A DNA stretch of 64,000 nucleotides from Paenibacillus qinlingensis (GTDB taxonomy: Bacteria; Bacillota; Bacilli; Paenibacillales; NBRC-103111), in assembly GCF_013204845.1 (NCBI RefSeq), contig NZ_JABMKY010000014.1, positions 152,145-216,144 on the forward strand, in the 5' to 3' direction. The notes beneath the pieces were generated by a model. The model ran no database searches. It was not told the DNA's origin and saw only the letters and a list, made by a program, of their open reading frames with translations. This document shows, one piece after another, positions 33,772-40,947 of this stretch. A program made the translations under genes and the position numbers. Position 1 is the first letter of the stretch. Each line of letters opens with the position of its first letter.

Positions 33772-34611
33772 TTAAAAATCTAACTCAAGTTCCGATTCGG
33801 CTATCTTTAATTGATTTAAAATGAATTCTTGGCTACTTCTAGTATCTTCTTCAATTACATCTTCCTCAAGTGAGATCTCCCGCCTCGATATAATCTCATA
33901 AACATACCAGTGAACCGCTAAATTGTAATAAATATATTTTCGGAAGTTTAGTTTCACTGTGTCCCCCGATGAATAATTAAGATCCGTGCAATCATTTAGA
34001 AATCTCTTATCTACTTTACCGTTTCTATGGACAATGAGATTCCTAAGGCTGATTAACTCAAGGATTACCTTTCTCACATGTTCATTAATTTGCCCACCGT
34101 ACCCAATTGAATCGAGAAGTGATTCGAATTTACCGACACCTCTCTTTAAGTTTGATTTTGTTTCGTGTTTTATTAAATCAAGAATGTACTCTGATCTATC
34201 TTCTTTTGTAAGTCCTGAAAATTCTATGATCGGAACTTTTACTTTTTTTAACACCTCTATTTCCGTCAAATTTATTTCATTTTCGATTATATAAAAAGCA
34301 AATTCATCCACAAAAGTCTCTAAGAGTGAGCAGAGTTTAATTATAATTAACCTGTAAGAATAATCATTTCCATTTCTAATTTGTCCCGTTGCAAAATCAT
34401 GATACCTTGCTATATGATACAAATCTTGCTCTTTAGAGACGTTTGGCATTGGTCTATCATCTCTAAAGTAACTATCATGCTCAAACATTCCGTGATCTGA
34501 AATCATGCTAAAGTAACCTAAATACTCAAGCTCACTTAGCATTTCTGTGAATAAATTTGTTTCTTGAGAATCCTTATTATATTTATCTATTATACCCACC
34601 GTCCTTTTCAC
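33772..34611 (-). CDS. HEPN-domain-like protein, candidate RNase/defence factor
   Basis: 279 residues, AT-rich gene unlike its neighbours. The middle part is helical and contains LISLRNLIVHRNG, the R-x4-H signature (RNxxxH) of HEPN nucleases, preceded by helices that match the family (YRLIIIKLCSLLETFVDEFA). The C-terminus is acidic. The GTG start has no ribosome site but a TATAAT lies just upstream, so the mRNA may be leaderless. Lone HEPN proteins in phage accessory loci often act in abortive infection or as toxins. A housekeeping HEPN role is the alternative. Confidence 0.65.
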   Translation of the reverse strand: MKRTVGIIDKYNKDSQETNLFTEMLSELEYLGYFSMISDHGMFEHDSYFRDDRPMPNVSKEQDLYHIARYHDFATGQIRNGNDYSYRLIIIKLCSLLETFVDEFAFYIIENEINLTEIEVLKKVKVPIIEFSGLTKEDRSEYILDLIKHETKSNLKRGVGKFESLLDSIGYGGQINEHVRKVILELISLRNLIVHRNGKVDKRFLNDCTDLNYSSGDTVKLNFRKYIYYNLAVHWYVYEIISRREISLEEDVIEEDTRSSQEFILNQLKIAESELELDF

Positions 34612-34717
34612 TCAAATTATATCAAAAATTTGTTGTTCATTCCGCTATTAAATGATAATATTCGGGTAAATCCGCCGGAAGCAACGGTAAAAATACGATA
34701 ACTTCCGGAGGTATTGA

Positions 34718-34909
34718 ATGATTAAAAATCTAACGACCAGCGTCGATCTCTTTACAGCCGCCTTATCGCAGACTACCGTTACTATTAGCATTGATGGAAA
34801 CTTGGAATACGCAGGCATCATACGTGAGTATTGCGATAACTATGTGAAGGTAAATGACGTTTTTTATTTGCAAAGTAAGTACGAGTTTAGCGTAGTTACG
34901 CGTTCCTAA
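34718..34909 (+). CDS. Small beta-rich protein, possibly Sm-like
   Basis: 63 residues with CGGAGG upstream. The sequence VTISIDGNLEYAGIIREYCD, then NYVKVNDVFYLQ, has strand lengths like Sm/DUF2642-type small barrels, but I cannot confirm the family. It is followed by a strong terminator and forms a one-gene unit of accessory type. Confidence 0.6.
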   Translation: MIKNLTTSVDLFTAALSQTTVTISIDGNLEYAGIIREYCDNYVKVNDVFYLQSKYEFSVVTRS

Positions 34910-34918
34910 CATTAATAT

Positions 34919-34964
34919 AGCGCCAAGTTTAACGGATGAGATTCCGCTAGGCTTGGCGTTTTTT
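34919..34964 (+). terminator. Terminator of the 63-aa gene
   Basis: The stem CGCCAAG/CTTGGCG with inner CGGA/TCCG pairing is followed by TTTTTT. Confidence 0.85.
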
Positions 34965-35086
34965 ACATAAAATTAACGAACGAAATACTTATATTACATT
35001 ATTTTACTGGAAATGTTTAGACAGATTATGTCGAATAATGTAATATTCACTAAGTAACTTAAAATTAGTAAAAGGTGGTAGTTATT

Positions 35087-36097
35087 TTGAAAAGCGATAA
35101 AAAAGTATTAAAAGGCCTTAGTTTGGTAGTATTTATGTTATTTTTGACTCTTTCTTTATCTGTCACAGCAAATGCAGCTACCGATTATTCAGGCGGTTTG
35201 CTGGATAACAAGCCAACAACGTCAGGAGCAGGTTTTGCCACTTACTATTCTACTTACGGAGTTCAAACGGATAATAACGAAGCTACCACGGCTTCGTACT
35301 CCGCATATGGTGGAAACGTCGACTCAGCTTGGTATGTATTTTCTCAACCACAATCAATTGGATCTTTCCGAGTAAATGCTTTAAATAAAAAAGTCGGGAT
35401 TTATTTCTTCGATTCTACTGGAGCTCTTATTCAAAGCATGACTACGGGGCTTGTTTCTGATGGTTCGTTAAATACAATTCCAACGGTAAAAAACGTAACG
35501 AAAGTAGGATTTAGGAATCTAGAAACATCAATAATTTACATAAATGAATTTAATGTTTATGCAGCACAACCGGTAGCGAATTCGCCAATAAATCTAGAAG
35601 CAGTCCCTTCAAACTCATCAATCAATCTCAACTGGACCGCTGTCACCGGAGCAACGTCCTACAACGTCAAACGCGCAACAACCGCTGGCGGACCGTACAC
35701 AACGATTGCAACAAGTGTTACAGGAGCTACGTACACGGATAATTCAGTTACTAACGGTACTACATACTATTACGTTGTCACAGCGGTAAATGCCGGCGGT
35801 GAGAGCGGAAACTCTAACGAATCATCCGCAACTCCAACCGCACCAGTAACACCACCGCCTTCTGGCCGTGCCTTACTCGTCATCACGCTAGTTAACGGAC
35901 TCGAAAAAGAATACGATTTACCTATGGCGGACGTAAACGCGTTCATCAACTGGTACAACGGTCGCGCTGATGGAACCGGATCAGAAGTTTACACGTTTAA
36001 CAAAACGTACAACCTCGCGAAGTTTGTCAGCCGCAAAGATTACATCGCGTTCAGCAAAATCGAAACGTTCGAAGTTAACGAATATAATCCGAATTAA
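35087..36097 (+). CDS. Secreted protein with fibronectin type III domain
   Basis: 336 residues from a TTG at 35087 with AAAGGTGG 8 nt upstream. A signal peptide (KGLSLVVFMLFLTLSLSV, cleavage near ANAA) is followed by a beta-rich N-terminal domain (about 35-165), one fibronectin-III domain (about 170-255; INLNWTAVTGATSYNVKRAT), a Thr/Pro linker and a C-terminal domain starting ALLVITLVNGLEKEYDLPM. It should be exported to the surface or medium. It has its own terminator and no phage partner gene, so it is probably a lysogenic-conversion (moron) gene. Confidence 0.8.
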   Translation: MKSDKKVLKGLSLVVFMLFLTLSLSVTANAATDYSGGLLDNKPTTSGAGFATYYSTYGVQTDNNEATTASYSAYGGNVDSAWYVFSQPQSIGSFRVNALNKKVGIYFFDSTGALIQSMTTGLVSDGSLNTIPTVKNVTKVGFRNLETSIIYINEFNVYAAQPVANSPINLEAVPSNSSINLNWTAVTGATSYNVKRATTAGGPYTTIATSVTGATYTDNSVTNGTTYYYVVTAVNAGGESGNSNESSATPTAPVTPPPSGRALLVITLVNGLEKEYDLPMADVNAFINWYNGRADGTGSEVYTFNKTYNLAKFVSRKDYIAFSKIETFEVNEYNPN

Positions 36098-36101
36098 CTG
36101 A

Positions 36102-36149
36102 AATAGCGCAAGTGTACCGGAATTTTTCCGATGCACTTGCGCTATTTTG
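36102..36149 (+). terminator. Terminator of the FN3 gene
   Basis: The 13-bp stem AATAGCGCAAGTG/CACTTGCGCTATT with inner CCGGAA/TTCCG pairing ends in a T-run. Confidence 0.9.
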
Positions 36150-36200
36150 TTGTTCGTCTCAATGATATAGATAACACGTGTAATAGCACGTATTTAATTA

Positions 36201-36229
36201 TTGACACGTATTATTATACGTGCTATAAT
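36201..36229 (+). promoter_or_regulatory. hicAB promoter overlapped by palindromic operator
   Basis: TTGACA, 17-nt spacer, TATAAT: a near-ideal SigA promoter. Across the spacer lies CACGTATTATTATACGTG (36205-36222), a palindrome with 7-nt arms. A further CACGTGTAATAGCACGTAT lies 15-30 nt upstream. HicB-type antitoxins repress through such sites. Confidence 0.85.
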
Positions 36230-36255
36230 TAATTCATAGCAAAGGAGTTGACGCG

Positions 36256-36441
36256 ATGGCGAGTAGCAGAGAATTAATAGCGATGATCGAACGCGATGGA
36301 TGGATCGAAGTAAATCAAGTCGGAAGTCATAAGCAATATAAGCATCCGACCAAAAAGGGACGCGTCACTATCCCCCATCCGAACAAAGACATACCGATTA
36401 AAACTGTACATAGCATCCTGAAGCAGGCGGGGCTTAAATAG
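36256..36441 (+). CDS. hicA: HicA toxin, mRNA interferase
   Basis: 61-residue double-stranded-RNA-binding-fold toxin. It shows SSRELIAMIERDGW, the catalytic His in VGSHKQYKHP and the end KTVHSILKQAGLK. The ATG has AAAGGAG upstream. It precedes hicB by 85 nt, the usual toxin-first order. It cleaves mRNA when not neutralised and can stabilise the element in the chromosome. Confidence 0.93.
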   Translation: MASSRELIAMIERDGWIEVNQVGSHKQYKHPTKKGRVTIPHPNKDIPIKTVHSILKQAGLK

Positions 36442-36526
36442 CCCCTATGCTTAGGATTATATATAAAATAAAAATAACTAAAACACACATCCTGTATTGT
36501 AATTCAACACATAAAGGAGGTAAACA

Positions 36527-36955
36527 ATGAATAAAGACCGCTACGTTTTCCCCGCGATTTTTGATTATGCTGACGACGGTATTACCGTAACATTTCCTGA
36601 CCTGCCTGGCGCCATCACTTGCGGTGATACAGACAGCGAAGCTTTACGAATGGCGAAGGAGTGTTTAGCGTTGCATCTCTACGGAATGGAACGCGATAAC
36701 GATGATATTCCGGAACCATCCGCGGCTAAAGCGCTTCGTAACGTCGCCAATAGCACGAATGAGGTTATCGTACTTATCGAAGTTTGGATGCCGCCATTCC
36801 GCGATGAAATGGCGAATAAAGCCGTCAAGAAAACGCTGACTATCCCGAAATGGCTCGATGATATAGCCGCAGAAAATAACGTAAACTATTCGCACGTTCT
36901 CCAAGACGCATTGAAAACGCATCTCGGCGTAAGCGATCGAAAAAATATAAAGTAA
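36527..36955 (+). CDS. hicB: HicB antitoxin
   Basis: 142 residues. The N-terminal partial RNase-H fold (YVFPAIFDYADDGITVTFPD, LPGAITCGDTDSEAL) binds HicA. The C-terminal part (KKTLTIPKWLDDIAAENNVN, then YSHVLQDALK) is a ribbon-helix-helix-like DNA-binding domain. AAAGGAGG lies before the ATG. It should repress the hicAB promoter through the palindrome at 36205-36222. Confidence 0.92.
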   Translation: MNKDRYVFPAIFDYADDGITVTFPDLPGAITCGDTDSEALRMAKECLALHLYGMERDNDDIPEPSAAKALRNVANSTNEVIVLIEVWMPPFRDEMANKAVKKTLTIPKWLDDIAAENNVNYSHVLQDALKTHLGVSDRKNIK

Positions 36956-36971
36956 AAATAATATACGACGA

Positions 36972-37001
36972 AGAACCTACCGTTTAATTGCGGTAGGTTC
37001 T
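36972..37001 (+). terminator. Hairpin after hicB
   Basis: Perfect 11-bp stem AGAACCTACCG/CGGTAGGTTCT with an 8-nt loop, without a T-run. It may act as a weak terminator or RNA end stabiliser. Confidence 0.5.
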
Positions 37002-37086
37002 AAGCGTTTGTAGCCCCTAATTAGACGCGATTCACCTTCGGATGAGTAAATACCCTACGACCGCCTCAATCGCGCTAATTTGACGG

Positions 37087-37122
37087 CAAAAAGCGCAGTC
37101 ATCTCTTGAAGAAGCTGCGCTT
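37087..37122 (-). terminator. Terminator of the small membrane protein gene
   Basis: The minus-strand stem AAGCGCAG/CTGCGCTT is followed by TTTGCC. The upstream arm overlaps the stop codon region. Confidence 0.65.
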
Positions 37123-37462
37123 AACGTGTTACTGTGACATCTTGTACTTCACTAACTGCTTTTCCGGACATCCGAAATAATACAAAGGATAGTACCGCAA
37201 ATATTAACATAATCCAGCTAAGAAATGCGCCAGTTAGCAGCGATATTACAAGCGCGATTACAAACATGAGTCCTGCTCTCATCGGCTCTCTAAATGATAA
37301 CGCTCCACCGAAGATATAAAGTAACATTACGATAGCACTGGCTACACCTGCGAGTGTATACGATAAACTATTCAACTCTTGCCCCAAGGTGTAACGACTG
37401 TAAGCATACAACCCTAATAGAAGCGCAAGGAATAGCGCAGAAACTCCCGTTGCAATACGCAT
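37121..37462 (-). CDS. Small integral membrane protein
   Basis: 113 residues with about four membrane helices (GVSALFLALLLGLYAYS, YTLAGVASAIVMLLYIF, GLMFVIALVISLLTGAF, IMLIFAVLSFVLF) and a short polar C-terminus. No enzyme motif. The ATG has AAGGAGA about 8 nt upstream. A DUF4064-like or superinfection-exclusion-type protein is possible from size and context only. Confidence 0.65.
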   Translation of the reverse strand: MRIATGVSALFLALLLGLYAYSRYTLGQELNSLSYTLAGVASAIVMLLYIFGGALSFREPMRAGLMFVIALVISLLTGAFLSWIMLIFAVLSFVLFRMSGKAVSEVQDVTVTR

Positions 37463-37547
37463 GAATTACAATCTCCTTTTTTTCGCGTAATTTTCCATAA
37501 TTATACTACATACTAAATGAGCCCGCCATAGTTTCGTGTAAACGCAG

Positions 37548-37590
37548 AAAAAGCGCCACCCTACCGCGATTAGGCGATAAGATGGCGCTA
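37548..37590 (-). terminator. Terminator left by a decayed gene
   Basis: The minus-strand stem AGCGCCA/TGGCGCT is followed by TTTTTC. It lies just past the stop of the remnant at 37594-37720. Confidence 0.65.
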
Positions 37591-37593
37591 TTT

Positions 37594-37720
37594 TTACTGT
37601 GTTGGTAAATCGGCTGCTCTACGCAATTCATTCGCGAGCCAGTGAATATATGCCCGCTGTTCGGCGTCCTCAGTCGCATGCCATGCTGGGGATTATCGCG
37701 TAAATATTCTCAGTTGATGA
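37594..37720 (-). pseudogene. 3' remnant of a decayed phage gene
   Basis: A short frame with coding character (TEDAEQRAYIHWLANELRRA, ending DLPTQ) runs into a stop at 37693, while a neighbouring frame continues with EYLRDNPQ. This looks like a C-terminal gene end disrupted by a frameshift, still followed by its terminator. Source family unknown. Confidence 0.4.
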
Positions 37721-37842
37721 TTAAACATACTTTGAAATATAATTGCATTAGCAAAGTGGGAAATGATAGAAATCACAGCATACCACCCCTATCATTAATT
37801 GCAAAATTTTATGTTATAATATGTCTAGTAAAGTGATAGGGT

Positions 37843-37974
37843 ATGAAAGGGGGTCTAGCTCGACTCTTGACTACATTCCAATTGCTAACACTTATGATAT
37901 CTTTTGCTGCACTTATTGTTACTTCTTTTGGCGTAATTATTGCTCTACTAAACGTTGTACAAAACAAAAAATAG
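37843..37974 (+). CDS. Holin-like / type I toxin peptide
   Basis: A 43-codon frame, or 35 codons if the TTG at 37867 (MTTFQLLTLMISFAALIVTS) is the true start. It is one hydrophobic helix with a QNKK tail, the pattern of the TxpA/BsrG and putative holin-like toxin families. An extended -10 (TGTTATAAT, end at 37820) lies about 20 nt upstream and AAAGGGGGT sits between the two starts. A terminator follows at 38036. In this family an antisense RNA controls expression. An antisense promoter is not obvious here. Confidence 0.65.
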   Translation: MKGGLARLLTTFQLLTLMISFAALIVTSFGVIIALLNVVQNKK

Positions 37975-38035
37975 CCCAACCTCAGCCCGAGATAAGAAGC
38001 TACTTTTTAACAACCAAATCACTTTGCTACAACGA

Positions 38036-38061
38036 CCGAGGTTTCGCAGGCCTCGGTTTTG
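38036..38061 (+). terminator. Terminator of the toxin-like transcript
   Basis: The stem CCGAGG/CCTCGG with a 9-nt loop is followed by TTTTG. Confidence 0.8.
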
Positions 38062-38158
38062 TTGTGTATAATTTCATTTTACTTTTATAACACACAAAAG
38101 TAAATATTATTATTGACTTTTATGCGTCACACATACATTCATGTCGACTTGTATTACG

Positions 38159-39207
38159 CTAATTCCGCCTTAAAACTTTCCCCAACGGACTAAACCGCTT
38201 ATGTTGTTCCGCTAGATCCTCTCCGCTAACCTGCACGTATTTTCGCGTTGTAGCTATGTCTGCGTGCCCCATCATCTTCATTAAACTAAACACGTCCATT
38301 CCGTTGATTGCGGCCATAGTAGCAAAGTTATGTCTCAGCACATGCGGCGATACTCTCTTCTCTATTTTCGCTTTTTCCGCGTAGTTTACAAACGATTTCT
38401 GCAACGTCTTCTCGCTCAATTGTTCACCATAATTCGTATTGAAAACGAACCGACTCTCGAAGTGCTCTTCAGACTCTGCAATAAGTTGTCGTAATAGTCG
38501 AATCGTCTCAATGGAAAGAGGTAAGATTCGAGATTTACGATTCTATTTTTGATTGCCGGTAGGATGATCTGCTTTTTAACAAAATCTATCTCAGACTTCT
38601 CAAGCGAGCATATCTCATTCAAACGCATACCAGAATCCAAAATTAATATTAACGCGATATAGTCCCTCCATTGAGCATATGACTTCTGGTCCGGAGCTCT
38701 TAACAACCGTTTTAGCTCGTCTTCTGTCAGTGGCTCAACTGTATCGACGTCCTGGCGCATTAGGGACAGGTTTAGAGCGGGATTACGGTCTATAACCTCC
38801 TCTGAGTAGAGAATATTAAAGAACGTCCTTAGAACGCGAATACGGACGTTTACGGAGGACGCAGCTAACCCCACCTTATCCTTACTAAATTCAGATTTAA
38901 ACGGATGCCCCTCATAATAACCTTTTTCTTTTGCACACCAAAGAACGTAATCGCGCATTACTGTCGCGGTAACGTCCTGTACCGATACTTCTCCGTACTT
39001 CGCGTTAACCCATTCGATAAAATAATCCATATTCTCAATATAGCCGCGAAGAGTACGTTCCTTTAGATTATTCGCGCGTTTAATCTTCATTACGTAATCT
39101 ACCGCTTCTTTCAACGTATAACTCGGTAGATTAACGTCAGGCAGCGGCTGCCGATCGAACAACTGCTTACGCCCCTCACGTTTGTCATTACGATTACCAA
39201 TTCGCAT
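38159..39207 (-). pseudogene. int: Tyrosine integrase, split by a one-base frameshift
   Basis: Site-specific recombinase of the phage integrase family. The N-terminal SAM-like core-binding domain (about 30-140) and the first catalytic Arg (LDSGMRLNEICSLE) are in the frame 39207-38416. The remaining residues HVLRHNFAT, GHADIATTRKY (His and nucleophile Tyr) are in the frame ending at 38159. The frames meet near 38547: adding one A to AGAATCGTAAATC restores the continuous sequence RKSRILPLSIETIRLLRQL. A TAG blocks simple -1 slippage upstream, so this looks like a mutation. As it stands, the catalytic Tyr would not be made. Confidence 0.88.
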
Positions 39208-39211
39208 AACG

Positions 39212-39246
39212 AAAAAACCTCCTACGCATTATTTGCGTAGAAGGTT
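39212..39246 (-). terminator. Hairpin/T-run that holds the integrase ribosome site
   Basis: The minus-strand arms AACCTTCTACGC and GCGTAGGAGGTT pair over about 11 bp with an AAATAAT loop, followed by TTTTTT. The GGAGG used by the integrase ATG (39207) is inside the 3' arm. It lies 115 nt after the tRNA-Ser gene and can act as its terminator. Confidence 0.8.
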
Positions 39247-39357
39247 AACGAGTCAGTTAGGTGTAAGCGAATCAGTTAGCGACTAAAACGAGTTAATCGA
39301 ACTGCTTACGTTACACATATCGTACTGAAAACGTTGATACAGCGGGCTTTTGAAACG

Positions 39358-39419
39358 GTACGGAAAGAGTGGGAGTCGAACCCACGCACGCCTCGCGACG
39401 CCTAACTGATTTCGAGTCA
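39358..39419. repeat. attR: 62-bp repeat inside tRNA-Ser
   Basis: Identical to attL at 22124-22185. It supplies the 3' part of the intact tRNA gene. Confidence 0.93.
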
Positions 39420-39448
39420 GCCCCCTTGGACCACTTGGGTACCTTTCC
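39361..39448 (-). tRNA. tRNA-Ser(CGA)
   Basis: 88-nt class II tRNA. The acceptor GGAAAGG pairs with TCTTTCC. The anticodon loop CTCGAAA gives anticodon CGA, closed by GCTGA/TCAGT. A long variable arm follows, with the T arm GTGGGTTCGACTCCCAC. The discriminator is G and no CCA is encoded. The 3' two thirds now come from the integrated element, which restored the gene. Confidence 0.95.
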
Positions 39449-39524
39449 AAGAAAATGAGAACAGGACTTATTGTATCAAAAAAGTCTGTCTCTCGCAAGT
39501 GTTTTACTATTTTTTATGAAAAGT

Positions 39525-39740
39525 TTAGTTCGTCTCTTCGTCTGTCACCGCATTGCTGCGTAATATTTTTTTGAGCTTGCTCTCAAACTTCGTTCTTGGG
39601 ACGAGGACGCTGTGCTTACATCCTACACACTTGATCCGAATGTCCATCCCCATTCGAATAATTTCCATTTCATTTGTACCGCATGGATGGGGCTTTTTCA
39701 TCTGTACAACATCGCCAAGTTGGTATTCCTTCTTTTCCAT
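39525..39740 (-). CDS. yyzM: DUF951 family protein
   Basis: 71-residue protein with a zinc-ribbon-like Cys set (HPCGTNE and CVGCKHSV). It begins MEKKEYQLGDVVQMKKPHPC, the family hallmark. The ATG at 39740 has GGAGGGG upstream. Found next to an MscS gene in many Bacilli near the origin. Function unknown; a nucleic-acid-binding role is suggested by the ribbon. Confidence 0.85.
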   Translation of the reverse strand: MEKKEYQLGDVVQMKKPHPCGTNEMEIIRMGMDIRIKCVGCKHSVLVPRTKFESKLKKILRSNAVTDEETN

Positions 39741-39741
39741 C

Positions 39742-40596
39742 TTAGTTCCCCTCCACCTTTTCTTGTTTAATGCCATGGGTATCTAAATATTTTTTAATCT
39801 CTGCATTTAAAATCCGGCTGACTTCCCCTTGTTTGTTCGGCTTACATTCCGCAATAACTCGTATCTTCAAATCCGTGTTTCCAATCATTTGCACACCAAG
39901 CACTTGTGGCGCTTTAACGATACTCTCTGTGCGCTCATGCACTTCAGCGACAACTTCATTTAATAAGACCATCGCACGATCGATATCAGCGTCATACGCG
40001 ATAGATACATCGACAATAGCAATAGAATTATAAGTGGAAAAGTTGGTCACTTGTTTAATGTTTCCGTTAGGGATGATATGAACCTCACCGGTCCAGCTTT
40101 TGATCCGAGTCACGCGAATGCCAATTTCCTCAACAGTCCCTTTGAACTGGTCAATTTGAATAACATCGCCAACGCCGAATTGATCTTCGAAAATAATAAA
40201 GAACCCTGTAATAACATCCTTCACCAAACTCTGTGCTCCGAAACCTATCGCCAATCCAAGAACACCTGCACCCGCTAATAATGGACCTAGATTCAATCCT
40301 ACTTGCCCAAGAATCAACATAATAGCCACTAGATTTACTGTATATGCGATAAGATTATGTACAAGAATAGAAATGGTATTCGATCTTCGTCTATCAATTT
40401 TGAGCGGTGACTTCTCTCTCGCAATGACCATATGAGCAATTGTTTTATCCGCAATTTTGATGATAACTCTAGCAATGACATAAATGAGTACGATTTTGAG
40501 AGTGATCCAGAATATGGAGGCAATGATTTCAGGTTTACTGATATGTTCCCGAATCCAATGCATCAAATCTTCGAAATATTGTGTTTCGTAATTCAC
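39742..40596 (-). CDS. Small-conductance mechanosensitive channel, MscS family
   Basis: 284-residue membrane channel that opens on hypo-osmotic shock. Three membrane segments are followed by the pore helix GPLLAGAGVLGLAIGFGAQSL, then the cytoplasmic beta domain with FKGTVEEIGIRVTRIKSWTG and the IPNG motif. This is normal for the YkuT/MscS type in Bacilli. It ends 1 nt before the DUF951 start, so the two are coupled. Confidence 0.93.
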   Translation of the reverse strand: MNYETQYFEDLMHWIREHISKPEIIASIFWITLKIVLIYVIARVIIKIADKTIAHMVIAREKSPLKIDRRRSNTISILVHNLIAYTVNLVAIMLILGQVGLNLGPLLAGAGVLGLAIGFGAQSLVKDVITGFFIIFEDQFGVGDVIQIDQFKGTVEEIGIRVTRIKSWTGEVHIIPNGNIKQVTNFSTYNSIAIVDVSIAYDADIDRAMVLLNEVVAEVHERTESIVKAPQVLGVQMIGNTDLKIRVIAECKPNKQGEVSRILNAEIKKYLDTHGIKQEKVEGN

Positions 40597-40608
40597 TAGT
40601 AAGCCTCC

Positions 40609-40851
40609 TTACTTTTCTACTATGGTACCATATCCATCTTCTTTTTTAAAATAAATGCCTCTAATCTCGACGTTCTCGCTCTCTATTATCTCTTGAACTC
40701 GCACAAGATCTGCTCCTGGAAATTCAATAGAAAGAGCGCATCCTGCTGTAATCTCTTTTGGCGTAGGCCTTATATCGATCTCAATATCCGCATATTCTAG
40801 CAGCATCTCAGCTCTCAGTGCTTGTTGAGTAGAATCGAAAGCTAGCAACAT
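40609..40851 (-). CDS. DUF3343 family protein (putative Se/S carrier)
   Basis: 80 residues with the family pattern: MLLAFDSTQQALRAEMLLEY then DIRPTPKEITAGCALSIEF, containing the conserved Cys. The family is often encoded with cysteine desulfurases and has been proposed to carry persulfide or selenium. Such a desulfurase is encoded 1.2 kb to the right on the same strand. Confidence 0.82.
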   Translation of the reverse strand: MLLAFDSTQQALRAEMLLEYADIEIDIRPTPKEITAGCALSIEFPGADLVRVQEIIESENVEIRGIYFKKEDGYGTIVEK

Positions 40852-40947
40852 AATAGAAAATTCCAGAGAAAGCTCTCCTCTCTACGTATAAATGTACCTC
40901 TCTCTCCATATACTAGTAAAAAAGATTTACTACTTTGGAGGGATATC

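Larger units (their letters stand above)
22124..39419. mobile_element. Integrated phage-satellite-like element in tRNA-Ser(CGA)
   Basis: 17.3-kb element bounded by perfect 62-bp direct repeats, with a tyrosine integrase next to the intact tRNA. From right to left: integrase, accessory genes (toxin peptide, HicAB, secreted FN3 protein, HEPN-type protein), CI-like repressor, divergent early operon of short overlapping genes, a non-coding origin-like region, helicase-like protein, XRE and cold-shock regulators, unknown genes, tape-measure protein and TerS-like protein. No large terminase, portal, capsid, lysis or complete tail set is seen. Size and order match Gram-positive phage-inducible islands (int / divergent repressor / replication / terS). 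A deleted prophage is the alternative. Confidence 0.85.

Noticed and set aside
38520..38570. Programmed -1 frameshift in the integrase
   Set aside because: A TAG stop in the -1 frame lies between the A-run and the junction, and no slippery heptamer follows it.
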